From: Fidelibacterota bacterium
GTDB lineage: Bacteria; Fidelibacterota; Fidelibacteria; Fidelibacterales; Fidelibacteraceae
Assembly (NCBI GenBank): GCA_030620575.1
Contig: JAUXEL010000031.1
Location: 1 to 14,407, forward strand
Direction: 5' to 3'
Length of the DNA stretch: 14,407 nt
Shown here: in pieces, positions 1 to 6,875 of the stretch
Position numbering within the stretch: position 1 is the stretch's first letter
Layout of the letters: each line of letters starts with the position of its first letter
Program-made: the position numbers and the translations under genes
The notes under the pieces: generated by a model
The model's input: only the letters and a program-made list of their open reading frames with translations
What the model was told of the DNA's origin: nothing
Database searches by the model: none

Positions 1-128
1 GATTTCTTCACTTGGCCTGACGGGCGTAGTCCGCCAACTGGCGGACGAAGACTGTTCGAAATGACATCAAAAAAACTATTGACAGCATGCGATTCCCATT
101 TTTTAATCTGTTTCACACAACGGGTAAA
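1..128 (-). repeat. partial copy of MITE-like intergenic repeat
   Basis: Positions 54-128 match the reverse complement of 7437-7511 at 73 of 75 bases, so this is an inverted copy of the element described at 7438-7606. The outer end, around 110-128, carries the same terminal sequence TTTCACACAACGGGTAAA. The internal part (1-53) differs from the other copy and holds a hairpin with arms GTCCGCC (29-35) and GGCGGAC (40-46). The other terminal repeat would lie left of the window, so the copy is incomplete here. No open reading frame is supported inside it. Confidence 0.8.
79..107 (+). promoter_or_regulatory. sigma70-like promoter sequence inside the repeat
   Basis: TTGACA (79-84), a 17-base spacer and TTTAAT (102-107) form a near-consensus sigma70-type promoter pointing out of the repeat towards groEL. 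The second copy of the repeat has TTGACA with TCTAAT at the same spacing. A terminator-like hairpin lies at 150-176, between this site and groEL, so a transcript from here may not reach the gene. Activity is inferred only. Confidence 0.35.
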
Positions 129-149
129 TAATACATGATAATAAAATCC

Positions 150-176
150 GAGCGAGTCAACGTATTCGCTCTTTTT
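150..176 (+). terminator. terminator-like hairpin upstream of groEL
   Basis: GAGCGA (150-155) pairs with TCGCTC (166-171); two more pairs, one of them G-U, can close a six-base loop, and five T residues follow (172-176). This fits a small Rho-independent terminator ending upstream transcription, or an attenuator of a transcript begun in the repeat. It is not a CIRCE operator: the TTAGCACTC half-site is absent. Confidence 0.5.
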
Positions 177-232
177 ATTAATCTGAATTTCCGTAGTTAA
201 TATTTCTGGAAAAAAGTATGTATTTATCTTGA

Positions 233-240
233 TATCTTTG
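233..240 (+). promoter_or_regulatory. candidate groEL promoter (TAnnTTTG box)
   Basis: TATCTTTG matches the Bacteroidetes -7 element TAnnTTTG and lies about 50 bases upstream of the groEL start. A clear -33 TTTG is not seen. An alternative sigma70-like reading is TTGATA (229-234) with TATAAA (250-255) at a short 15-base spacing. Both are weak individually. Confidence 0.3.
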
Positions 241-291
241 AATTGCTTTTATAAATTTTACGCTGTAAAAAACGAATGGAGGAAAAATAAA

Positions 292-1983
292 ATGGTAAAG
301 CAAATCGAATATGATGTTGAAGCCCGGGGTAAATTAAAAACGGGTGTTGATCAACTTGCAAATGCTGTAAAGGTAACGTTAGGCCCCAAAGGTCGGAATG
401 TTGTAATTGAAAAGAGTTTTGGTGCACCGGTAATTACAAAAGATGGTGTTACTGTTGCAAAAGAAATTGAACTTGAGGACAAGATTGAAAACATGGGTGC
501 TCAAATGGTGAAAGAAGTGGCCTCAAAAACATCGGATGTAGCCGGGGATGGAACCACAACAGCAACCGTTTTAGCTCAGGCTATCATTACCGAAGGAATT
601 AAAAATGTAACGGCTGGCGCCAATCCCATGGAATTAAAGCGCGGTATTGATGTTGCCGCTGCAGCCGTATTAAAAGAATTATCCGCAATGAGTGAAAAAG
701 TAAATGATTCAAAAGAAAAAATTGCTCAGGTGGGTACGATTTCTGCAAACAACCAGCAGGTTCGCATGTTAAAATCCAGTAAGGACAAAGAAGAAATCAT
801 CGAAGTTCCGATCGGTGAAATTATTGCGGACGCCATGAGCAAAGTCGGTACTGACGGTGTGATCACTGTTGAAGAAGCCAAAAGCACATTGACGTCTCTT
901 GACCTTGTAGAGGGAATGCAGTTTGACCGCGGATATTTATCACCGTACTTCGTCACGGATACAGAATCTATGGAAGCAATATTGGAAGATCCGTTTATTC
1001 TTATTCACGATAAAAAAATCTCAACCATGAAAGACCTGCTTCCCATTTTGGAAAAAACAACCCAAATAGGTCGTGCTTTAATGATCATTGCTGAAGATGT
1101 TGAAGGTGAAGCTCTTGCAACGCTCGTAGTTAACCGCTTGCGCGGCACACTCAAAATTTCAGCGGTGAAAGCACCCGGATTTGGTGATCGTCGCAAGGCG
1201 ATGCTCGAAGATATTGCTATTTTAACCGGTGCTACGGTTATTTCTGAAGAACAAGGATACAAACTGGAAAATGCAACCATTGAATATTTGGGTCAGGCAA
1301 GCCGTGTTACTATTGATAAAGATAACACTATTATAGTTAACGGTGCCGGCGATGCTGACGCTATTCAAGGTCGCATTAATGAAATTCGCACACAAATTGA
1401 CAATACCACCTCGGATTATGACCGTGAAAAACTTCAGGAACGCCTCGCAAAATTAGCCGGCGGTGTTGCTGTTCTGAATATCGGTGCTGCAACAGAAGTG
1501 GAAATGAAAGAAAAGAAAGCCCTTGTTGAAGATGCACTGCATGCAACCCGTGCTGCTGCAGAAGAAGGTGTTGTACCCGGTGGCGGTGTTGCCTTAATAC
1601 GTGCCGCAAAGGTATTGGATAAAGTAGCAAAAACTATGACAGGCGATGAAATTATCGGTGTTGACATTTTGAAACGTGCACTGCAATATCCGATTCGTCA
1701 GATTGTAAGCAATGCAGGACTTGAACCCGCTATTATTGTCAAAGAGGTATTAGACCATGAAGGCGATTATGGTTTTGATGCACGCTTAGAATGCTATGGT
1801 TCTATGTCTGAATTTGGTATTGTTGACCCAACAAAAGTATCCCGCGTCGCAATTCAGAATGCAGCATCTATTGCAGGTTTGCTGTTGACTACTGAAGTAG
1901 TTATCTGTGACAAACCTGATGAAAAGGATGATGCTCCGGCAATGCCTCCAGGTGGCATGGGCGGTATGGGTGGAATGTATTAA
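292..1983 (+). CDS. groEL: chaperonin GroEL (Hsp60), variant with an insertion
   Basis: This is the 60 kDa chaperonin subunit, which forms double-ring barrels that fold cytosolic proteins with ATP. The start at 292 is set by GGAGG (278-282), and the product is 563 residues. Seen: the ATP motif GDGTTTAT with D86, the DALHATRAA block with the catalytic Asp, EGVVPGGG, and the C-terminal GGM repeat tail. Two oddities. After TISAN (residues 149-153) there are about 16 more residues than in E. coli GroEL, a lysine/glutamate-rich stretch ending before IGEIIADAM, which accounts for the extra length over the usual 540-550. The block matching E. coli NAA (479-481, adenine contacts) reads DAR. No groES lies within 290 bases upstream or directly downstream, so the gene appears monocistronic; it could be a second, specialised groEL. 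The family assignment is certain and the specialisation is inferred. Confidence 0.98.
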   Translation: MVKQIEYDVEARGKLKTGVDQLANAVKVTLGPKGRNVVIEKSFGAPVITKDGVTVAKEIELEDKIENMGAQMVKEVASKTSDVAGDGTTTATVLAQAIITEGIKNVTAGANPMELKRGIDVAAAAVLKELSAMSEKVNDSKEKIAQVGTISANNQQVRMLKSSKDKEEIIEVPIGEIIADAMSKVGTDGVITVEEAKSTLTSLDLVEGMQFDRGYLSPYFVTDTESMEAILEDPFILIHDKKISTMKDLLPILEKTTQIGRALMIIAEDVEGEALATLVVNRLRGTLKISAVKAPGFGDRRKAMLEDIAILTGATVISEEQGYKLENATIEYLGQASRVTIDKDNTIIVNGAGDADAIQGRINEIRTQIDNTTSDYDREKLQERLAKLAGGVAVLNIGAATEVEMKEKKALVEDALHATRAAAEEGVVPGGGVALIRAAKVLDKVAKTMTGDEIIGVDILKRALQYPIRQIVSNAGLEPAIIVKEVLDHEGDYGFDARLECYGSMSEFGIVDPTKVSRVAIQNAASIAGLLLTTEVVICDKPDEKDDAPAMPPGGMGGMGGMY

Positions 1984-2010
1984 AATACACCACTAACATG
2001 TTTTAAATAC

Positions 2011-2045
2011 AAAACCCTTCCTATGAAAATGGGGAGGGTTTTTAT
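2011..2045 (+). terminator. Rho-independent terminator of groEL
   Basis: AAACCCTTCC (2012-2021) pairs with GGGAGGGTTT (2032-2041), a ten-pair stem with one G-U, followed by a T-rich tract. It starts 28 bases after the groEL stop codon and fits a standard intrinsic terminator. Confidence 0.85.
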
Positions 2046-2050
2046 ATTTG

Positions 2051-2074
2051 TTTAAGGTTTAAGGGTTTAGAGGC
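2051..2074 (+). repeat. short 8-bp-period array, left flank of HEPN gene
   Basis: Three degenerate 8-base units (TTTAAGGT, TTAAGGGT, TTAGAGGC) lie just past the 3' end of the HEPN gene. They are the reverse complement in kind of the AAACCTTT/AAACCCTT units at 3177-3224, so the gene is bracketed by inverted arrays about 1.1 kb apart. Confidence 0.5.
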
Positions 2075-2093
2075 TGGGAATACGGGAATAGGA

Positions 2094-3080
2094 TTAATTG
2101 AAATAATATGATATGTTTTTTGTAGTCTTCCATCCATTTTCTACACCATTTACCAATCCCTTATACCCCAATCTCTTCAAAATAATTAACTGTAATCCCA
2201 TTATTCCTGGATTTAAATATTTTATAGCTTCTTTACCGGGTATTGTTATTCTACCTGAATGAACGACTTGATCCCTAAGACTTTTTAATTTACGCAAATT
2301 TAAATCTATATTCTCTTTGTTTAATTTGTGAGTCTCAACTAATAGATTTAATCTAGAAATTAATTTTTCTTGAAAAAAAGCACTACTAAGTCTGTTCTTT
2401 AAATCTCCATCGATATCAATATAAGTAGTTTCTGTTTTCCAATTTTCATAATTAAGATATATTTGTTTTTTAAATTTTTCAAGTTCATCATCTAATTGAA
2501 TTTCTTCTGTCCAATTATTGCAGGCGCATTCCCATGCCTGTGTTGTTCTAAGAATTCTATCTGCAATGAATCCATTTTTTGTTTGATTTAGATAATCAAT
2601 AATAACAAATATTTCATCCTTATTTTTCTTTTCTAATCTTGACCAATTAGGTAAAGTTTCTTCTAAGAATTTATTGATCATATGATCCGGTATTATTTGC
2701 TTGCCTTCATTATTATTTTTTGACATCTCTCTAAGGATAATTATTGATTTATCATTCTCCCAATATTCTTGTCTGTTGAAAATAATGCTTTTCCCTAATG
2801 CAAGTGACAATAGGTTTTTAATATCTTGAGCTTTATTTAATAGATTTTCCTGATCAGTCCTTTTTTGAATAGTAAGAATTCCTGTTGGGGATGCTTGTCC
2901 TATTTTATCACTTAAAATTTTCAAATAATCAATTTTTTCTTTATCAGAAGACAGATGAATTTTATAATTATCAATGATAAAATCAAAAGGGTATTCGCCT
3001 GTATATCCAATCAAAAAGAAGTTGCCTTTGTCTTTAATATCACTCATAATTTTATTTAAAAATAGTACCTGATGTTTCAA
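2094..3080 (-). CDS. HEPN-domain protein, putative RNase (defence/toxin candidate)
   Basis: The protein has 328 residues from a TTG start at 3080, or 317 from the first ATG at 3047; neither start has a good ribosome binding site. The C-terminal third (about 175-305) is helical in character and contains LRDQVVHSG with R269 and H274, the R-x4-H signature of HEPN ribonucleases. ApeA-type anti-phage proteins and several abortive-infection toxins use such a domain, often behind a less conserved sensing region. Residues 1-170 are not recognised. There is no signal peptide or membrane segment, so it should be cytosolic. The gene stands alone, points against groEL and the envelope operon, and is visibly more AT-rich than both, which suggests acquisition by transfer. 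A short upstream reading frame (3147-3052) in the next frame reads like its missing N-terminus. The motif call is good; the defence role is inference. Confidence 0.7.
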   Translation of the reverse strand: MKHQVLFLNKIMSDIKDKGNFFLIGYTGEYPFDFIIDNYKIHLSSDKEKIDYLKILSDKIGQASPTGILTIQKRTDQENLLNKAQDIKNLLSLALGKSIIFNRQEYWENDKSIIILREMSKNNNEGKQIIPDHMINKFLEETLPNWSRLEKKNKDEIFVIIDYLNQTKNGFIADRILRTTQAWECACNNWTEEIQLDDELEKFKKQIYLNYENWKTETTYIDIDGDLKNRLSSAFFQEKLISRLNLLVETHKLNKENIDLNLRKLKSLRDQVVHSGRITIPGKEAIKYLNPGIMGLQLIILKRLGYKGLVNGVENGWKTTKNISYYFN

Positions 3081-3147
3081 TATTACATTCTTGTGTAATT
3101 TGGAAAATATTTAAGCTGTTTTCAAGTTGTTTGTAATTTTCTTCCAT
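3052..3147 (-). other. upstream 31-codon frame, probable displaced N-terminus of the HEPN protein
   Basis: On the minus strand an ATG at 3147 opens 31 codons (beginning MEENYKQLENSLN) that stop at 3054-3052, overlapping the start of the HEPN frame by 29 bases. Just before the stop the sequence is ACTATTTTTAAATAA. Removing one T from the run of five would join this peptide to LNKIMSDIKDKG of the downstream frame and give a single protein of about 350 residues. It may be a frameshift mutation, a sequencing indel, or a programmed +1 shift; it could also be a genuine leader peptide. The preceding GAGAGATAAGAA is at best a weak ribosome binding site. Confidence 0.45.
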
Positions 3148-3176
3148 TTCTTATCTCTCATAATTCATATTTTACT

Positions 3177-3224
3177 AAACCTTTAAGCCCTTAAACCTTT
3201 AAACCTTTAAACCCTTACACCCTA
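3177..3224 (+). repeat. 8-bp tandem array upstream of HEPN gene
   Basis: Consecutive 8-base units read AAACCTTT, AAGCCCTT, AAACCTTT, AAACCTTT, AAACCCTT and ACACCCTA. The array lies between the divergent HEPN gene and the envC-like gene. It has no spacers and no coding sense. Confidence 0.75.
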
Positions 3225-3299
3225 CTCCTCTTTAGCCCGTTACCCCAAACTGTATTTAAATTCCTTTAATCTCCGCCCATAATATGTTATTTTACTGTG

Positions 3300-4502
3300 A
3301 TGAGAATTAAAAATATATTTTATGTCACGCTTCTTTTTTTCGGAATGATAATCAGCATATGTTCTGCGGATTCTATTGATGATTATGATAAAAAAATTGA
3401 TAAAAGCACAAAACAGTTGAAACAACTTGACAAACAGATCGCTACGCTAAAATCCGGAATTAAAAAATACCAGCAGCAGGAAAAAGGAATTATACGTGAA
3501 TTGGATAATACCAAACAGCAGATCTCGCTAACATCCGATAAAATACGTGTTCAGCAAAAGGAACTATCTCTGCGCCGGGGAAAACAATCCCAACTTAAAA
3601 AGGATTATCAGCGGGCACAGTCCAACAGCGATGAACTGCAGGCGCGTTATAAGGATCGTGTTATACGGGCGTATAAATTGCGTCCGGACAGACAATGGGA
3701 TCTTTTTATTGATGCTGCTTCACCCCGTGAGTTTTATTATCGGATAAAATATATTACTGCAATAAACCGTGTTGACCGGCAACTGTATCGGGATATTTTG
3801 ACAAATATCAATCTGATCGATCTGCGACGGATGCAGATTAATGAGGAGACAAAAGAAATAAAACGCAGTGTTACTTCAATGGAAAATGAGCAGAACGCCC
3901 TGAAAAGATTAAAATCGGAAAAAGAAAAACAGCATAATAAAATTAAATCTGACAAAAACCTGCTTGCACAGCAAATTCAAGAGAAAGAAAAATCTAAAAA
4001 AGAAATACAGGGTATTATTGAAAAGACGCAGCGAGATAAAAAAGTGTATTTAGTGCGTTTGGAAGAAGAACGAAAAAAACGCGAAGTAGTAGAAGGTCCT
4101 TTTGTTAATAAAAAAGGAAAATTACCCTGGCCGGCAGAAGGAAAAATTATCAGTAATTTTGGGAAACATACCCACCCGGTATTAGGTACAATAACTGAAA
4201 ATTCCGGTATTGATATTGAAGCAAGAAACGGGAGTCCCGTTTGGGCAGTAAGTGACGGTATGGTCGTCACAGTTACCTGGTTGCGGGGATTCGGAAACAC
4301 GATCATCGTGATACACGATAACAGTTATTATACAGTGTACTCTCATGTAGAAAATATTATTGTTGTACAGGATGAATATGTTGATGCCGGTCAGCAGCTG
4401 GCATCAGTAAGCAATGACAGCTCCATGGATGGATCTAAACTGCACTTTGAATTGTGGCAAGAACAGCAAAAACTAAATCCAAAATATTGGCTGCGAAATT
4501 AA
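3300..4502 (+). CDS. EnvC-like murein hydrolase activator (degenerate LytM/M23 domain)
   Basis: The 400-residue protein starts with a Sec-type signal peptide (about 1-22, cleavage near CSA-DS), followed by a long lysine/glutamate/glutamine-rich coiled coil (about 25-260) and a C-terminal LytM/M23 domain (about 275-400). This order is that of EnvC/NlpD-type factors, which sit in the periplasm and switch on N-acetylmuramoyl-L-alanine amidases at the division site, often with FtsEX. Two metal-site histidines of active M23 enzymes are replaced: the usual H-x3-D reads N301-S-G-I-D305, and the H-x-H reads K380-L-H382, although the Y-x-H (H349) is kept. It is therefore probably an activator rather than an enzyme. 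The ATG at 3300 follows an in-frame GTG at 3297, and no clear ribosome binding site is visible. The next gene begins ten bases after the stop. Confidence 0.88.
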   Translation: MRIKNIFYVTLLFFGMIISICSADSIDDYDKKIDKSTKQLKQLDKQIATLKSGIKKYQQQEKGIIRELDNTKQQISLTSDKIRVQQKELSLRRGKQSQLKKDYQRAQSNSDELQARYKDRVIRAYKLRPDRQWDLFIDAASPREFYYRIKYITAINRVDRQLYRDILTNINLIDLRRMQINEETKEIKRSVTSMENEQNALKRLKSEKEKQHNKIKSDKNLLAQQIQEKEKSKKEIQGIIEKTQRDKKVYLVRLEEERKKREVVEGPFVNKKGKLPWPAEGKIISNFGKHTHPVLGTITENSGIDIEARNGSPVWAVSDGMVVTVTWLRGFGNTIIVIHDNSYYTVYSHVENIIVVQDEYVDAGQQLASVSNDSSMDGSKLHFELWQEQQKLNPKYWLRN

Positions 4503-4511
4503 AGGATAGCT

Positions 4512-5942
4512 ATGCAAAAAAAACGACAACTTAAAAAACTATACACCAGCCTGTATAATGAAGAAGTCAGCTCCCTTCAAGAAATGCCCCGTTCAGGATC
4601 TTACCGGGAATATTATCGATTAACAGGAGTATCAGGACGGACAGTTGTTGGGGTATATAATGAGGACCGTAAAGAAAATATTGCTTTCTTGTCCTTTTGC
4701 CGCCATTTTCGAGCACACGGCCTGGCAGTCCCGGAGATCTATGCTGATGATTTAGATAATCATATATACCTACAGGAAGATTTAGGAGGCACAACCCTTT
4801 ATGCATATTTGACTGATGTTTACAAAAACGGCATTTTTCCTCAAGGATTAATTGATATTTATAAGGAAATCCTTCGCGAATTACCTAAACTCCAATTGGT
4901 TGCAGGGAAAACATTGGATTATTCAAAGTGTTATCCGCGCTTTCGTTTTGACCGGCAGTCGATTATGTGGGATTTAAATTATTTCAAATATTATTTTTTA
5001 AAGCTTGCCAGAATTCCTTTTGATGAACAGGAACTGGAAAATGATTTCAATCACTTTGCAGATTTTCTTCTTGAGACGGAATGTGACTATTTTCTTTACC
5101 GTGATTTCCAGTCACGCAACATCATGTTAAAAGACGGGAAACCGTATTTTATAGATTTTCAGGGCGGAAGGCAGGGTGCATTACAGTATGATGTTGCATC
5201 TCTGCTATATGATGCAAAAGCCGATATACCGCATCATATTCGCGAAATGCTGTTTGATTATTATCTTAATGTGCTGTCTGAATATCATCCGGTTGATCGT
5301 AAGGCTTTTACTAAATACTATCATGCCTATGTGCTTGTTCGCATAATGCAGGCCATGGGTGCCTACGGTTTCCGCGGCTTTTATGAAAAGAAACAGCATT
5401 TTTTAAAAAGTGTTCCATATGCCATTGAGAATATAGCTTATCTTCTGGATACCATGGATTTACCCATTAAGGTGCCGGCTCTGATTTCTGTGTTAGAGCG
5501 GCTCACAGAAGCAAAAAAACTAATGAAATTCGGACGATCAGATAGTGATAAATTAACGGTGGAGATCAGCAGTTTTTCTTATAAAAAAGGTATTCCCGAT
5601 GACACATCCGGGAATGGCGGAGGTTTTGTATTTGATTGCCGCGGCATTCATAATCCGGGACGTTATGAAGAATATAAGAACTTAAGCGGCCGGGATAAAT
5701 TAGTGAAGGATTTTTTAACCAACCAGACAGATATTGAATCTTTCTTACAGCATGCTATTGCTATGGTTGAAACTACCGTAGATAATTATGTAAAACGCAA
5801 ATTTACACATCTGATAGTAAGTTTTGGCTGTACCGGCGGACAGCATCGTTCGGTATATTGTGCGGACAAAATAGCATTATACTTAAAAAAACGTGATGAC
5901 ATTGTTGTTAAACTGACACATAATGAAAGGGATTTCCGATGA
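4512..5942 (+). CDS. amgK: AmgK-like amino-sugar kinase fused to a RapZ C-terminal domain
   Basis: The 476-residue protein has two parts. Residues about 20-330 are an aminoglycoside-phosphotransferase fold kinase with catalytic loop Y-R-D198-F-Q-S-R-N203 and metal site I-D215-F-Q-G-G, closest in pattern to AmgK, which makes MurNAc/GlcNAc 1-phosphate in peptidoglycan recycling. Residues about 350-476 match the C-terminal domain of RapZ, including GIPDD, FDCRGIHNPG and GCTGGQHRS (439-447). In E. coli that domain binds glucosamine-6-phosphate and contacts GlmZ/GlmY RNA and RNase E; the Walker ATPase half of RapZ is absent here. AAAGGA (4501-4506) precedes the start by five bases. The next gene, MurU-like, overlaps by four bases, supporting a kinase plus nucleotidyltransferase pair that converts recycled sugar to a UDP-sugar. 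Both domain calls are strong; exact substrate and metabolite control are inferred. Confidence 0.88.
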   Translation: MQKKRQLKKLYTSLYNEEVSSLQEMPRSGSYREYYRLTGVSGRTVVGVYNEDRKENIAFLSFCRHFRAHGLAVPEIYADDLDNHIYLQEDLGGTTLYAYLTDVYKNGIFPQGLIDIYKEILRELPKLQLVAGKTLDYSKCYPRFRFDRQSIMWDLNYFKYYFLKLARIPFDEQELENDFNHFADFLLETECDYFLYRDFQSRNIMLKDGKPYFIDFQGGRQGALQYDVASLLYDAKADIPHHIREMLFDYYLNVLSEYHPVDRKAFTKYYHAYVLVRIMQAMGAYGFRGFYEKKQHFLKSVPYAIENIAYLLDTMDLPIKVPALISVLERLTEAKKLMKFGRSDSDKLTVEISSFSYKKGIPDDTSGNGGGFVFDCRGIHNPGRYEEYKNLSGRDKLVKDFLTNQTDIESFLQHAIAMVETTVDNYVKRKFTHLIVSFGCTGGQHRSVYCADKIALYLKKRDDIVVKLTHNERDFR

Positions 5943-6637
5943 AAGGAATGATCTTAGCGGCCGGAAAGGGAACACGCCTACAGCCAATAACAGAAATAAT
6001 GCCAAAAGCTCTGATAGATATCAATGGAACTAACCTGCTGGAGCGGGCAATTTTAAAATTTAAACGTGCCGATATTGATGACATTATTATTAATGTCCAT
6101 CATTTTGCAGATCAGATCGAACAGTTTTTACACGAAAATGATTTCGGCGTAAATATTTATATTTCAGATGAACGGGACTATTTGCGTGGCACAGGCGGCG
6201 CTATAAAACACGCACGCCAGTATCTTGACGGTGATGAGCCGTTTTTTATTTGTAATGTAGACATTATCTCAAACATCAATTTAATGGACTTACTATATTT
6301 GGACCAAATGAGCACAGCATTGGCGGTAATTGCGGTGCGTAAACGCGATACCTCCCGACAACTCTGCTTTAATGATTACCAGCATTTATTAGGTTGGAAA
6401 AATATAGAAACAGGTGAAAGTAAAGGATTGGACGGGCATTGTTATGCATTCAGCGGAATCCAACTTATGCATCCTGAGATTTTTAACATGATGCCCGAAG
6501 AAGATAATTTCAGCATTATTGATCTCTATCTTGATATTGCAAAACAGCATACTATTTTGGCCTACGATCATAGCGATGGAGAATGGATGGACGTGGGTAC
6601 TCCTGAGCGATTGAAAAAAGCAATAAGTCTATATTAA
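5939..6637 (+). CDS. murU: MurU-like sugar-1-phosphate nucleotidyltransferase
   Basis: This 232-residue protein is a single-domain sugar nucleotidyltransferase. It shows the signature LAAGKGTRLQP (6-16) with K23 of the PKAL segment, G-T-G-G (84-87), the metal aspartate in CNVD (D108), and the terminal W-M-D218-V-G-T-P-E block. It lacks the C-terminal left-handed helix of GlmU-type enzymes, and its length fits MurU, which joins UTP or another NTP to MurNAc-1-phosphate. The ATG overlaps the stop of the kinase gene (ATGA), so translation is probably coupled. Mannose-1-phosphate guanylyltransferase-like activity cannot be excluded from sequence alone, but the neighbour favours cell-wall sugar recycling. 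An 8-bp tandem array starts right after the stop. Confidence 0.85.
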   Translation: MKGMILAAGKGTRLQPITEIMPKALIDINGTNLLERAILKFKRADIDDIIINVHHFADQIEQFLHENDFGVNIYISDERDYLRGTGGAIKHARQYLDGDEPFFICNVDIISNINLMDLLYLDQMSTALAVIAVRKRDTSRQLCFNDYQHLLGWKNIETGESKGLDGHCYAFSGIQLMHPEIFNMMPEEDNFSIIDLYLDIAKQHTILAYDHSDGEWMDVGTPERLKKAISLY

Positions 6638-6717
6638 AGAAGCGGGGAAGCAAGGAAGCAAGGAAGCAAGGAAGCAGGGAAGCAGGGAAGCAGGGAAGCG
6701 GGAAAGCGAAGAAGCCT
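6638..6717 (+). repeat. 8-bp tandem array, about ten units
   Basis: The units run AGAAGCGG, three of GGAAGCAA, three of GGAAGCAG, GGAAGCGG, GAAAGCGA and AGAAGCCT. Purines dominate the plus strand. The array begins one base after the murU stop codon. There are no unique spacers, so it is not a CRISPR array. The changing last bases suggest growth by slippage followed by drift. Confidence 0.9.
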
Positions 6718-6730
6718 ATAAATCGTAAAC

Positions 6731-6875
6731 AGTAAAGAGTAAAGAGAATGAATGACCTTTCGGGTTGATCCGAACCGTCGTTTGACGGAGAGGAATCCCG
6801 AATGGTCGAAGAAATAAGAGCGTAAATTGCCTGCCCGACGTAGACATTATCCGACAGGTCTTTCTTTACTCTTTG
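6731..6875. repeat. inverted repeat pair AGTAAAGAG / CTTTACTCTTT
   Basis: AGTAAAGAGTAAAGAG (6731-6746) is matched in inverse orientation by CTTTCTTTACTCTTT around 6861-6875. The roughly 110 bases between contain a small hairpin, CCGTC (6775-6779) with GACGG (6784-6788), and no supported gene. This may be a decayed palindromic element. Confidence 0.45.

Noticed and set aside
145..180. CIRCE heat-shock operator upstream of groEL
   Set aside because: The inverted repeat GAGCGA/TCGCTC followed by T5 is a terminator-like hairpin; the CIRCE half-site TTAGCACTC is missing.
6638..6717. Possible CRISPR array
   Set aside because: The 8-base units are contiguous, with no unique spacers, and no cas gene is present.
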